Below, one piece after another: positions 13,085-23,376 of a stretch of 64,000 nt of DNA. The notes beneath the pieces are model-generated. The model was not told where the DNA came from. It did no database searches and saw nothing but the letters and a program-made list of their open reading frames with translations. The stretch is from Blasia pusilla. Lineage: Eukaryota > Marchantiophyta > Marchantiopsida > Blasiales. The DNA lies in the NCBI GenBank assembly GCA_050084515.1, contig CM114275.1:3844001-3908000 (forward strand), given 5' to 3'. The first letter of the stretch is position 1. Every line of letters begins with the position of its first letter. The position numbers were made by a program, and so were the translations under genes.

Positions 13085-13170
13085 TGTATCGACCCTCATA
13101 ACCAAATATGTGCCAACACGGAACATCAGAACTCTAGTGGACTCACATTAGGATGGAAGCGTGTCAAAGC
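13085..13170 (+). repeat. Fragment of a chromovirus LTR (5' end)
   Basis: The sequence tgtatcgaccctcataacc, then aactctagtggactcac, follows the start of the LTR family seen at 80-1108 and 42583-43598 in plus orientation. Similarity fades after about 13170. The remainder of that LTR is missing, so this is an old truncated copy. Confidence 0.7.
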
Positions 13171-14379
13171 CTCATGAGCAAGATTTGAGTTGCAAAAGCC
13201 CTAGGGACTAGGGTGTTACCGCCCAAAAAAACACCATAGGTCTTCCCAACATGTGAGAATATTTGTACATATAGAAAATAAACTGCCACACACACACAAA
13301 AAAATCAATTATTATCGCTATAATCCTATAATCGGTGATTATTTCTCCTAACTCCCAAGAGCATCTGCTACATCTAACATGTTCAACATCTTTACATAGA
13401 ATAGTTGCAAGTAAGTGTGCCTCTCTCCTATAGAGTTTAAAAAACTCCTTGTATTGCCAAAATGATACAAATCTCAGCATCGAATAAATATGGTGTGACA
13501 AATGCATACGCCAACATATGCACCATAAAATGAGAACACATTCTCGATATTTGAAGCCATGAAAGAATCCCACCTGAGATATGGTATGATGACATTGAGA
13601 GTAGGATGTAATTGGATGCTAGCATAACAACTTTAAGGGATGGAGGAATATAAATTTTTTTGCTATACAATTTTCCCATTCACGTTCTCCTCCCTCTCAA
13701 AACTTTCCAATCTCTTTATTTTCTTTCTCTTGGATGTTTTGAAATTTTGAAGTTTGGGTTTTCAAAGTTTTGGAAAAGGAGGGAGGAGGTTTGGCTTGAT
13801 ACTATGATTTAAAATGATGCATATCAAAAACAAAATTTTAACACATATTCGATAATATTGAAAAATAATTGTATAATATTTTGAAATCTCATTTTAATGT
13901 GTTGTGATTTTAGGTATTTTTCATCTACTTCATTTATATTATTATTAGCACCGGAGCCTCGATGACAAACATCTCTCTATTTGACTCTTGTTTTGTATGA
14001 TGGCCTCTTTTTGCAAAACTTATCCCCTCTAATAACTTAATTCCATCTAATTAATTAAAGAAAAAGAAAACATCTTTCTTAAAATGTGCATCGTACAGGC
14101 AATGACTACTTTCTTTCTATAGCAAAGGTCTACTTTGGTTCTTTCCGTAGTTGCCTTGGATTATTTTGCTTTATGGCTTTTTACTTAATTTTTATTCTAT
14201 TCTCCTTTTTAAAATAAAATTTTCTATCTATTCTATCATTGGAGAATGTCTTTTCGTTTTTAAATTCTTTCCTCTCAACCAATTTTATCATTCGGAATTG
14301 TTTTAAAATTACACTCCGGTGAGTATAATTTAAGGAGCTTACACGGTACCTTTTTATGACGACTGATACATTTCCCTTC
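13171..14379. other. AT-rich stretch without recognisable features
   Basis: No supported gene, RNA or mobile element is visible. A short CA/A-rich run lies near 13290. Composition becomes strongly AT-rich toward 14.3 kb, just before a CpG-rich island. Confidence 0.4.
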
Positions 14380-15000
14380 TCACAAAGTCGGAATCATTGG
14401 GGCACCCGACCACGTCGACAATGGGCAGTGCTCGCTTGCCACGGAGTTTCGGATCGGACCACTGGCATCTCGCAGCCGCACGACATCTGGCTCCGTACGT
14501 CGTCACGAGCTCACGGAGTGAGAAAATGACTTCGCACAACAATTACCGCGTTCACGTTATTGAGTGGGAACGCGGTGGATAGGCGGTGATGTCGTTGATG
14601 ACGCACGGAGCGCTTGTGGTCATCGCAAGCGCTATTGCTTTCGGATGGAGACTCGTCACTCGCGTCGACCTAAATTAGGAGGAGTCGCTAAGGCCCAACA
14701 GAGGCCGACCAATGACGCCGATCCACGCGTCCAGTGGATACCTGCGGTCTCCTGGACACAGACGCATGCGTAGAACCTGAGCTGGGAAAAATAATTCCGA
14801 GTCCCGGCGTGCCGTCCTTGCGCCGACTATTTCCTCCACGCGCTCGACGGCTCAAGGTTTCGCCGTCCGCGCGGCATCACTCGCGGCGGTTCAGTTTCGT
14901 TGGACGGTCAACTGAACTAAATCTCGTTCACAGTTGTTGCGTTTTACGTATTTGCGATAGCCCAAGATAGATGGATCAAACGGGAGTTATAGGAGGTGGT
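14380..15000. other. CpG-rich island, possibly host gene or promoter DNA
   Basis: GC and CpG content rise sharply compared with both flanks: CG occurs in many places, for example in acgtcgacaat, gtacgtcgtcacg and gtccgcgcgg. Short open stretches exist on both strands (for example 14397-14582 plus) but none is recognisable. In a genome whose repeats look CpG-depleted, such islands often mark unmethylated host sequence. This is inference from composition only. Confidence 0.4.
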
Positions 15001-15830
15001 GCACGTGAATAAACCTTGTTGCGGTAGTTGAGTTGAGGGCAGGTTTTGGCGTATCCAATAAGTAAATAATAAATTTTATACTATCACTATTTTTTTAAAA
15101 AAAATTCAAACGCGTATCATATGGCGTTTTTAAAAATCTGTTCTAATACCTATTTTTAGAAGACTTTAAGATCAATTTTCGAATCATCGAATTAGGAGTG
15201 TTAAGATATCAATTAATATAATGATAGGTACTTCAACTGTGTGGACAACTAATAATATTTACTGAACTAATTATGTGAACTATAGTTAAAGTTAATTGTA
15301 AGCTAATTACAAGCCAGCTGAAGCTATTTGTTATTAACTCATTTAACTTGTACTAAATCTTATACTAAATCCAACTTTCTAAATGTTCGGTCGCCCATAA
15401 AATTATTCATGATGGACATGCTCACCAATTTGGAAATTCTGTATGAGAAAACGAATAATGTAGATTAAAATTTTCAGTATAAATAGTTAAAAATGACTAA
15501 AATCTAATTCAAAATCAATAAATCATTGGAGGGAACTTGCATAATACTATCGGATTGAAACTCATATTGCTATCATATTGGATTTGGGATATCTTCCAAG
15601 TATAGTGTGGTGTGAATTTAATACTCTCCAATCTATTCTATATCATTGCAGGAGATTGCCCTCCTAATTTATAACACCTCTTTTTTCAACATCCGAAAAT
15701 TTTAACCAATCAACGTCTTATACAAGTCTTTTGATAATCAAGACCAAGCAAATTCAAGGTTAGCGTTGGTATGGTCCAATATGAGGTATACTAAAAATGA
15801 AGCTAATTCAGATTACCAATCATTATATCA
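15001..15830. other. AT-rich stretch without recognisable features
   Basis: No gene or known repeat is visible. The sequence leads into a hAT-type MITE at 15831. Confidence 0.4.
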
Positions 15831-16143
15831 TAAGTTTTCATGTGGACAAAGTTTGTGTCCACGGACTTACGTCCGTCCTATGGAAGTTTTTGTCAATATG
15901 GGCCCAACCTCCTATATTTTTTTCTCATCCCCCATTTGCCTCAATGATCCGCACTTTCCCATTTCTTCGTTTCCCTGGTTCCATTCCTTCACCCTTTATT
16001 ATTCAGCCGCACATTGCCTTACCTTTCTCCGGAGGAATAAGTGTGGGTCCCACCTCTTGCAATTTATATCTGTGATGGACATGTACACACTTGTCCGTTC
16101 ATATTTGCCGAAGGGACAGACTTGTCCATTTTTTGCAACCATA
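15831..16143 (+). mobile_element. hAT-type MITE (diverged copy)
   Basis: This 313-bp segment follows the same plan as the copies at 3332 and 45036: taagttttcatgtggacaaa at the left, then acttacgtccgtcctatgga, a C/T-rich middle, tgtgggtcccacctcttgca, and tttttgcaaccata at the right. The left terminus is mutated. The flanking 8-mers (15823-15830 and 16144-16151) agree at five of eight positions, so a duplication is plausible but worn. Confidence 0.72.
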
Positions 16144-16666
16144 TTTTCCCATATACATCCATTACTATTTTTCGTTGTGTGATATGATTTAAGGATATTT
16201 TTCCTTATGTACCATGTTTGCTTCTCTTCTTTGCTCTCTTATGGATTTTTCTCATTATTTCTCTTAAGATATTTGTTTACTCACAATGTGTTGAAATTAA
16301 AGAAAATAGAATACGATGACGATGATATTGTATGGGATATGGAACCGGAACTTTCACGATAACGGAATGTGTAAAAAAAATTATATTAAAATTACACTTC
16401 AAAATCACAAGTATTTTATATTTTATATCTCAAATTCACATATTCCGTAATTTAACAGAATTTTCCTAAATTTTCCAATTTTAAAATAAAATGTTCTGAT
16501 ATGATCTCAAATGGCTGTTGCGGTAGAGTCTAAACCCTTCTCCCCCACCAAGATTTCCAAGCGTTCTACGATGATATAACAAAGAGAACGAACGAACATT
16601 GACTACACGTCATTCAATCTTTTAGTTTCTGAAAAATACAAGAAACTGAATATTTCATGCAAATAA
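16144..16666. other. AT-rich stretch without recognisable features
   Basis: No supported gene or mobile element. It lies between a MITE and an uncharacterised minus-strand open frame. Confidence 0.4.
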
Positions 16667-17095
16667 TTACAGAAACCACGTTGTGGATAAATTCGACACC
16701 GGATGCGGTAAAGTTTCCAAAACCAATAAAGGAAATTCAAAGTTTGAACGTGCATCACACAAACCATCGCGTTCATTTATTATATATTTATTTTGTTGTT
16801 CTAGGGTTACAAGATATTTTCCCCTCGGGGAAAATATCTGGTAACCCTCTATCTTTCGGAGTTCTGTGGAATTCTTGAGTCCTTTGTATTTTCTAGGAGG
16901 AATATCATCCCATACTTTTTCGTACGCATCCAATATTTTCTCCCTTATTTTAAAATTTGCTACACTCACAAAGCGTGGTCTCCCTTCGTGTAGGAGACCA
17001 CTCTTCTCCGAGCCGCCAATATGTAGTCTTGCGAGCTTCTCTCCCACTAATGGACGGTATGGTTTTGGCTTTGTTCGGCGACAAAAAAATTTCAT
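16667..17095 (-). CDS. Uncharacterised open frame, 142 codons
   Basis: I do not recognise this product. The frame is uninterrupted for 142 codons, Lys/Arg-rich, and has no obvious signal peptide or membrane segment. It contains GEKLARLHIGGSEKSG and REKILDAYEKVWDDIPPRKY, which look more protein-like than most chance frames in this AT-rich area. A 46-bp near-perfect hairpin (16803-16848) lies inside it and would encode part of its second half. No partner genes lie nearby. It could be a broken exon, part of an unrecognised mobile element, or chance; chance cannot be excluded. Confidence 0.25.
   Translation of the reverse strand: MKFFCRRTKPKPYRPLVGEKLARLHIGGSEKSGLLHEGRPRFVSVANFKIREKILDAYEKVWDDIPPRKYKGLKNSTELRKIEGYQIFSPRGKYLVTLEQQNKYIINERDGLCDARSNFEFPLLVLETLPHPVSNLSTTWFL
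16803..16848. repeat. Near-perfect inverted repeat (hairpin)
   Basis: Arms AGGGTTAC and AGATATTTTCCCC (16803-16824, with one unpaired A at 16811) are mirrored by GGGGAAAATATCT and GTAACCCT (16827-16848), leaving a 2-base centre. That is 21 paired bases with one mismatch. No T-run follows, so it is not a simple terminator-like signal. Confidence 0.9.
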
Positions 17096-17330
17096 TCATT
17101 GGCGCTTTTGCTGTCGGTGCATGCGTGAAAGTGAATTTGGAAAGTATAAACTATAGGGAGCGTAGCTAAGATAATGAGGAAAAGAGGACCCATACCAATA
17201 ATTTCGAAAGGTTACAACTCGCCTTCGCGCCTTATTGCAAGGAGACCTCATAGACGATGACAAGTTATGAAAGTGTTGGATGTTTGTTTACTATCATTGG
17301 AAAGCGAAGGCATGGGGGGGGGGGTTGTTG

Positions 17331-17549
17331 AAGCATTATGTTCGTTCATAAAATCTTGGAAAGGTTTTTTCATTTCACATTTTTAGAGTGTAAATATATG
17401 AAGAAGCATTATGTTCATTCATAAAATCTTGGAAAGGTTTTTTCATTTCACAATTTTAGAGTGTAAATATATGAAGAAGCACTATGTTCATTCATAAAAT
17501 CTGGGGAAGTATATTTTCCATTCAAATTTTTAGAATGTTAATAAATCCA
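17331..17549. repeat. 73-bp tandem repeat, three units
   Basis: Units start at 17331, 17404 and 17477 with aagcattatgttc or aagcactatgttc, followed by ttcataaaatcttgg, and end near gtaaatatatgaag. The first two units are almost identical; the third has diverged. An 11-G run lies just upstream at 17314-17324. Confidence 0.92.
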
Positions 17550-18134
17550 TATTGTTTGTTGGTATTCACAATCTTCCTTACTTCACACATGATATTGGGA
17601 AAATAAAAAATATTTTCACAATAGAGGCAATCAAAAAATATTTCCATGGCATATGCAATAAAAATTTTATTCCTAGGAACATCATAATTTTTTATGGGTT
17701 ATGGAACTTTCCAATAGTAGAGAAGTTGGAAGCACTTTTGCCGATGGCATGGTATGTGGAGTTTTCCTTTTTTCTTAACCCACATTATGTGTTAAAAGAC
17801 GATACTTTCTTGGATACCCTAAACCTCAACCAGATTTTTGAAAAAATGTAAGAAAATACGCCATTTTTCTGGTTTCCTTGTCGAAGTATTTAGGTGAAAG
17901 ATGGAAAGGATGGACGACAATACCCGTGACCCCCATTCTCCCCAGAAGTCATGAAGAAGGAATTGCTTGGACCTCTAGCAATGACTTCGTTCTTTCTTCT
18001 TAGCTGAAACGCTTATAGCTTTGAGTTCTCTCCTCTACAATATGGGAGTCCTCGCTGGTTTTGAGTTGGGAACCACTTCTAACCCTCTTTCGTTATGCCT
18101 GATGCTACCTTGTCGTAGATTTTTCTGAAGTCAC
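17550..18134. other. No recognisable gene
   Basis: A 99-codon open stretch on the plus strand (17552-17851) is rich in Ile, Phe, Lys and Asn as expected from AT-rich DNA and shows no known domain. I do not annotate it as a gene. Confidence 0.35.
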
Positions 18135-18900
18135 ATGGGGACAGCTTTCCGGTCAAGTTTAGAGTATGGAAAGAGTAAACAAGAAGTCCCAGTTGTGAAT
18201 CAATCGAGTGTCGTTTCCCTAGTAAGAGTGAGCTCATCCGCAGATTTACCCCACAATGATGTCACCGGGATGGTTTTCTCGCTTGGGAATCCTCTTCTCT
18301 TCCTGCCGAACATCGCGACGCTTTTTGCCTCCGCTTGAGAGCACCGCGAGGGCTCATGTGCTCTCCGTGATCAAAATCCTGGTCTCCGGCCAAAAGACTC
18401 TTTCGACGCCCACGGATCACCGGTTTGAGAATTCTCTCCTATGTAGACCACGCCCCCCTGCCTCCCATTCCCGCCACGTGCATTTCGTGGGTCTACGAAC
18501 GCTGGTGCTCCACCACCCCTCCGAGTGCTGTATGAAGATCCCTTTCGGAAATTTGAAGGACAGATGTTTCTTTCCTTCAGTTTGCTTTAGTCGGATGTGT
18601 GTTCGTGTAGGTTGGATCCGAGCGTACACATGGATGGAAAACTGGGTGCTGAGCGCTTTCCAAGCGTCCGTAAGGTCTGGTGGCCGCGGAGGGTAAATTC
18701 TTACTTACAAGAGTAAGGAGGAAGGTGTTGAAAGATCCCTGACATGTCAGATGAAACATGGGACAGGCGGTATAGTACGAAGGTATACCACCTTCTCTGG
18801 GACAAAGAGCCCACGTAAGTAGGGCTAAGATGCGGGTGGGATGACGCGGTGATCTAAAAGAGCGTGTGTGTCACTCTGCGTCCTCAAGCTGGGGCCGTTT
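18135..18900. other. GC/CpG-richer island with an unassigned 146-codon plus-strand frame
   Basis: Composition shifts to higher GC with many CpG sites between two AT-rich areas. A plus-strand frame runs 18256-18696 (146 codons) but has no recognisable motif, and open frames also exist on the other strand. It could be part of a host gene; I cannot say which strand is used. Confidence 0.35.
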
Positions 18901-19086
18901 AATGGTTGATTGCCCATCCGGAGAAAAAGGATATTTCTTTCGCCCATATTATTGAAGATGGGAATCCATCCTCGACCAATGCGGTGCTCGCACGATTAAA
19001 ACTAAATAAATTTAATGTTTATTAATGAATAGATCTCACCATCCTGTTATTTCCTTCCACATTTTTTATACTATGTTTAAGGCGGC

Positions 19087-19473
19087 TTGCTCTAATAGCA
19101 ACATGAATCAACCATCTATATTATTAAACTAGATTTTCTATGGAAAAAAAAGACAAAGTTGTCACCAACACAAGTGTGTGAGAGAGGTGGGGAGAAACTA
19201 ACTATAAAAAATGTGTGTAGGACAGGTGGATAGGTAAGATGACTAGACAAAAACAAGGAGAACTTGTAAGGGCCATACTAATAGCCACATGAATTCATTG
19301 TCTATTTTATTAAACTGGACTGACTATGCAACCAAACGACAAAATAGTCACCGATACTAGAAACCAATGCGCAGCCCTATGAGAGAAGTGGGGAGAAAGT
19401 AATGAACAAACATATGATAGGCAACAAAGGCTAGACGGTGAAAAAAAAGAAACAAGGAGAACTTATAAGAGCC
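19087..19473. repeat. Diverged tandem duplication, about 190 bp per unit
   Basis: Unit 1 (19087-19274) and unit 2 (19275-19473) share, in order, ctaatag(c)aacatgaat, attattaaact, gtggggagaaa, and acaaggagaacttgtaag with its counterpart acaaggagaacttataag. Unit 1 contains atctatattattaaact, like the 5' ends of the mini-Helitrons elsewhere in the window, which hints at a tandem Helitron-related origin. Confidence 0.75.
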
Positions 19474-21521
19474 GTAAACATTTTTTCTCCTAGCATGCAT
19501 TGCATCTCAAGGAAGTGTGGGTAATAATTAGGGAATGATAAGGAAAGCGGGGAAATCTTAGGGATAGTGGATCATTTGTTGAAATGGGTTTAGGAAATGG
19601 TTAATTAAAGGAGGCTCTATGGTAATTCCTCTACTCCATTACCTCTCAAATCTGATCTCCTTCCCATTCATTAAAATTTTGATTAGGGAGGAAACAATTT
19701 GCAAGAAATTATCATTCCAAGACTTGACATGTGCATAGCTTGGTCATACCGCCTAGTTCAAACAAAGATATATGAATGGTTAAGTTTTCATTTTCAAAGA
19801 CGAATAGTTTTGAAGAGGCACACATGGTTTCTTTGATTGGTACCTCGAATAACATCCAATATGGAGGAATGGATTAGACACATGAATGTGTTATGTTTCT
19901 TAACAAATGCCTTGGAGTTAAATGGGGACTCGCTTGTTTTAGTTACGCAGCCAGCAAGGTTGCGATCACGTAATACTTCTTTTTTTTTCATTTTAATTAT
20001 ACATCCTCCATTTGATTCACCATAATACACAATTTTTTACCAAGAATTAAAAAGTTCTAGTCTACATGATGTACCTTCCATGTATTTCCATTTCACGACA
20101 CCATCAAATAAATCTTAGGTCCATGAAATTTTCTAACAATACTTCTGCCACATTTCGTGGAGGTTCCAACGTCTCTAAACTCTACTCCATGTCTCTTCTA
20201 ACATTGAGATGCCCAATTGTGTTGACGCTCAGATATTAGAAATATGTACGGATGCTATTGGAGGTCCAACCTTGCATAAAGAAATTCCATGCACATGAAA
20301 AATTCACACTAATCATAACAAGTGTGAACCCACTATTTTTTAAGGGACCTTCCTTTTCAAAAAGGGATTCACTTCTTTGGGAGCATAAGTAATCACCCTC
20401 TCCTCATATTGTAGTATAGATGTTAATGGAAAAATAATGCAACTCTAATATATGTACAAAACATACATAGGAAAGTTCTCTTCCCCAATGGACAAAAGGA
20501 TATCCCATTTCCACATTGAAAATCTTGAAGTAGTGCATTAGAACCAAGTTGGATATGGCCTATTTCACCATTACAAACGGTTGTCCCACATGCAACTCTC
20601 CATGGTATTTTAATGGATGAGTTCTTGTTGAAATCTCCTTGCACTTTCTTGTTTGACTTTCTATCCCCTCCATCTAAAGTTGTTTCCTCCTTTTGATGTT
20701 TTGTTGATATTTTCACAACCTAAATAAATGTGAGGCCAATAACTCAGATCGAAGTATGTGCAAAATAGACTAAGGCCTCATGACCCATGTCAAACTTTTG
20801 GGTGGTTGGGTGGGGGGATTTTATCAAGATTCTTTTCATTTTTCTAGTACCTTCATCATGCGGAAAATGTATGAGATCATAAGTCTAGAACCATCTCTTG
20901 GTCTCTTTCCATTTCATAATACCTCTACGTCTTACCACATGGATTTTGGTTAAGAAGCCGTGATATTAAAAGTTTATGTGTGTCATGGCAAACTCATCCT
21001 TTCACAATATACCATCTATATTGGTAGGATTGCTTTGAATGGTAACTTCTAGAACTATGAATTATGGGAGTTTGCCTCTAACCAAAAGAGGATATCTAAG
21101 GACCTTATGTATTGGAGCTATGGTGTATGGTAGTAACCACCATAAACAAGTCTACCTTTCATACATTAAAAAAGCTATGAGTTGGAACCATGTACCTCGA
21201 AGAACCCTACTAAAATCATAGGAGCCTTCTTTTAAGAGGAAATGTCTTTCTTTCCTCTTCCAATCATTCAAATACTATCCACTTTTTCAGATCTAATAAA
21301 TCCAAAAGAGGACAAAGAAACGCAGCAACATCCCAATAACGGAAGGAGGCAAGAAATGCTCAACCAATTATAACAAGTCGACACAAAAACCAACTATTTA
21401 AAATTGATAATTTGAAACAAATATGACAAAAAGCACGAAGCCAGAAAGGAGGTTGATAATTCATATCAAAATAAGAGCCACATGATTCTTAAAGCATTCA
21501 CGACAATGAGTTAATTAATAT
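19474..21521. other. No recognisable gene
   Basis: AT-rich DNA with only short open stretches, none with a domain. No repeat structure stands out. Confidence 0.4.
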
Positions 21522-23376
21522 ATGGAAATAGTAAAGAAAATTTTATATCATCAAAACAGGGCACACAATGTTCTGATAGAGTTTAAAGCTGTAATTAATA
21601 TGGACGCGCACCTTGCTCTTGTGGACAAATATAAACTGCGTCATCCCGTGACGAAGATTGAGTTTGCCGCAGGGTCCGGGGAGTTTTTTCGTGACAACCG
21701 GTACATTATCGGTCTCTACAAATCCGAGCGGCAATTTTCGAAGTTTTTTTCATTCCAGCCGGCTAAACAGGTACGAATACAAAGGACACCCTCCCTGAAC
21801 CTTCGGTTTTTGGCCGGTAAGTGACGACCTGAATCGGAAATTCTCAGATTCTTCCGGCTAGCTCAACACGTAACCCCGGTTCTCCCCGGACATTGGTTTG
21901 CCACGCATAGCAAACCAGGAAACTCAACCGGGAATCATCCGTTTTCATCCAACCTGAAAACGTGAAAGCCATCCTCCATTTCCACATCCAATAACTTTGG
22001 TACCGCATTTACGTCCTGTCTAGTAATAGAAGGTGGAGTAATAGCGTTGCACCTTCCTCTCTGGGAAGGTGCGTGCCTCTGGCCGCCAACACCAGGGTCC
22101 CGCCGCAGCGTTTCTAGAGGAGCCTGTAAACGTCGAGGACGGGTAACTGTTCCGTTCCAGAAGGTTGCCACCTTCCATAAGAAGCCATCCACCTTATCCA
22201 CAGTCGCCTCATCACCGCGAGATAGGATACCGACCAAATAGGTGAAGGAGAAGAAATCCACTTCAGTAGTTTCATGTGAACCCGTCACCGAATTTAGGAT
22301 CCACGCAGTGCCAAGAATATGCGTTCAGATAAGCCATTTGTTAGGTAATATGCAAACACTTTACCACAGGGGGGATGACAATAATAATAATGCGGGGTTA
22401 GCGATCGTTACGTAAACTGAGTCTCCTACCGTTGAATCGTTTTACCACTCATCCTGTCCGTCGGAATTCCCTCGTGATATACGACACGTTGCGGAGAATG
22501 GCGATGGCCTTGCCGGTCGGTGACAAACAGAGTAGTTGATGTATCCCCCTGCGTTAATCTCCCCTCTACCGGTTAAAAGGAGGAAACTGCGTGCAACCAG
22601 TCGTTGGCCTCCGCAGCCCATCTGATACGATGGGTGCCGCCTCTCGCGAGCTCTGGGAAAAGCGGAACCGGAATGGGAAGCGGGTCGCGGTCCTTGTGGG
22701 TGATACGCACGCAGTTTAAACGCGGAGTGACACCTGGAGACCTACTACTGCCACGTCGGCGAGGTAACCACGCTTCTACCGGGGCCAGAGGCCACCTCTG
22801 CTTCTGACGCCGACGGCTCCTCACAGTCCCGACGACCGGCCCAGACTTTTGCACTCGCATCCGTTCCCGTGGAAACCTGAGGCCGGGAGCCTTCCCGGCC
22901 AAGAGCTACACCGGTTCACGCCTGGAATTCAAGTCACCCTGGGATCGTCAATCCTCAGGTTCCCGTGGAAACCTGAGGCCGCCGGACTCTTCCCCAGGGG
23001 GATGTCCGTTCCACGGACCCTGAAGTTGAGTCCCATGAAACCCTGTACCCGCGAGCCACTCCCGGAAGGGTCGGAGTCACCCCAGCGACCAAGCTGTTTC
23101 AGCGCCGACAGAGACTCTCCCAGGGAGGTCTTAAATATCCGTCCCACTGACTCCTACACACATAGCCGGCCTGTAATGTTTCACGTGTCGCCCATCGATT
23201 CGCCTTTCATGTGGCGAGCCCGGCGAACCGATCGGACCGCGAGCCATTTTGTTTCCACAGGGAAGGAAAGAAAAAGAAAAAATCTGAAAGACTCCTTCGG
23301 TCCAGAAATTCTAGGACAGCATTCTCCGTATAGGCAAAGGGATTACGTGTGTGATCCACAAAACAATCGTCCTTGA
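21522..23376. other. CpG-rich island with unassigned open frames on both strands
   Basis: GC and CpG rise strongly between 21.6 and 23.35 kb. Candidate frames are 21522-21824 (plus, 100 codons), 21935-22288 (minus, 117 codons), 22573-22902 (minus, 109 codons) and 22849-23376 (plus, 175 codons). The minus frame at 21935 holds VDFFSFTYLVGILSRGDEAT and VDGFLWKVATFWNGT, which read like a real protein fragment, but I recognise no family. A 20-bp string containing cccgtggaaacctgaggcc recurs near 22865 and 22961. This may be a host gene with introns or an old element. Confidence 0.4.
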
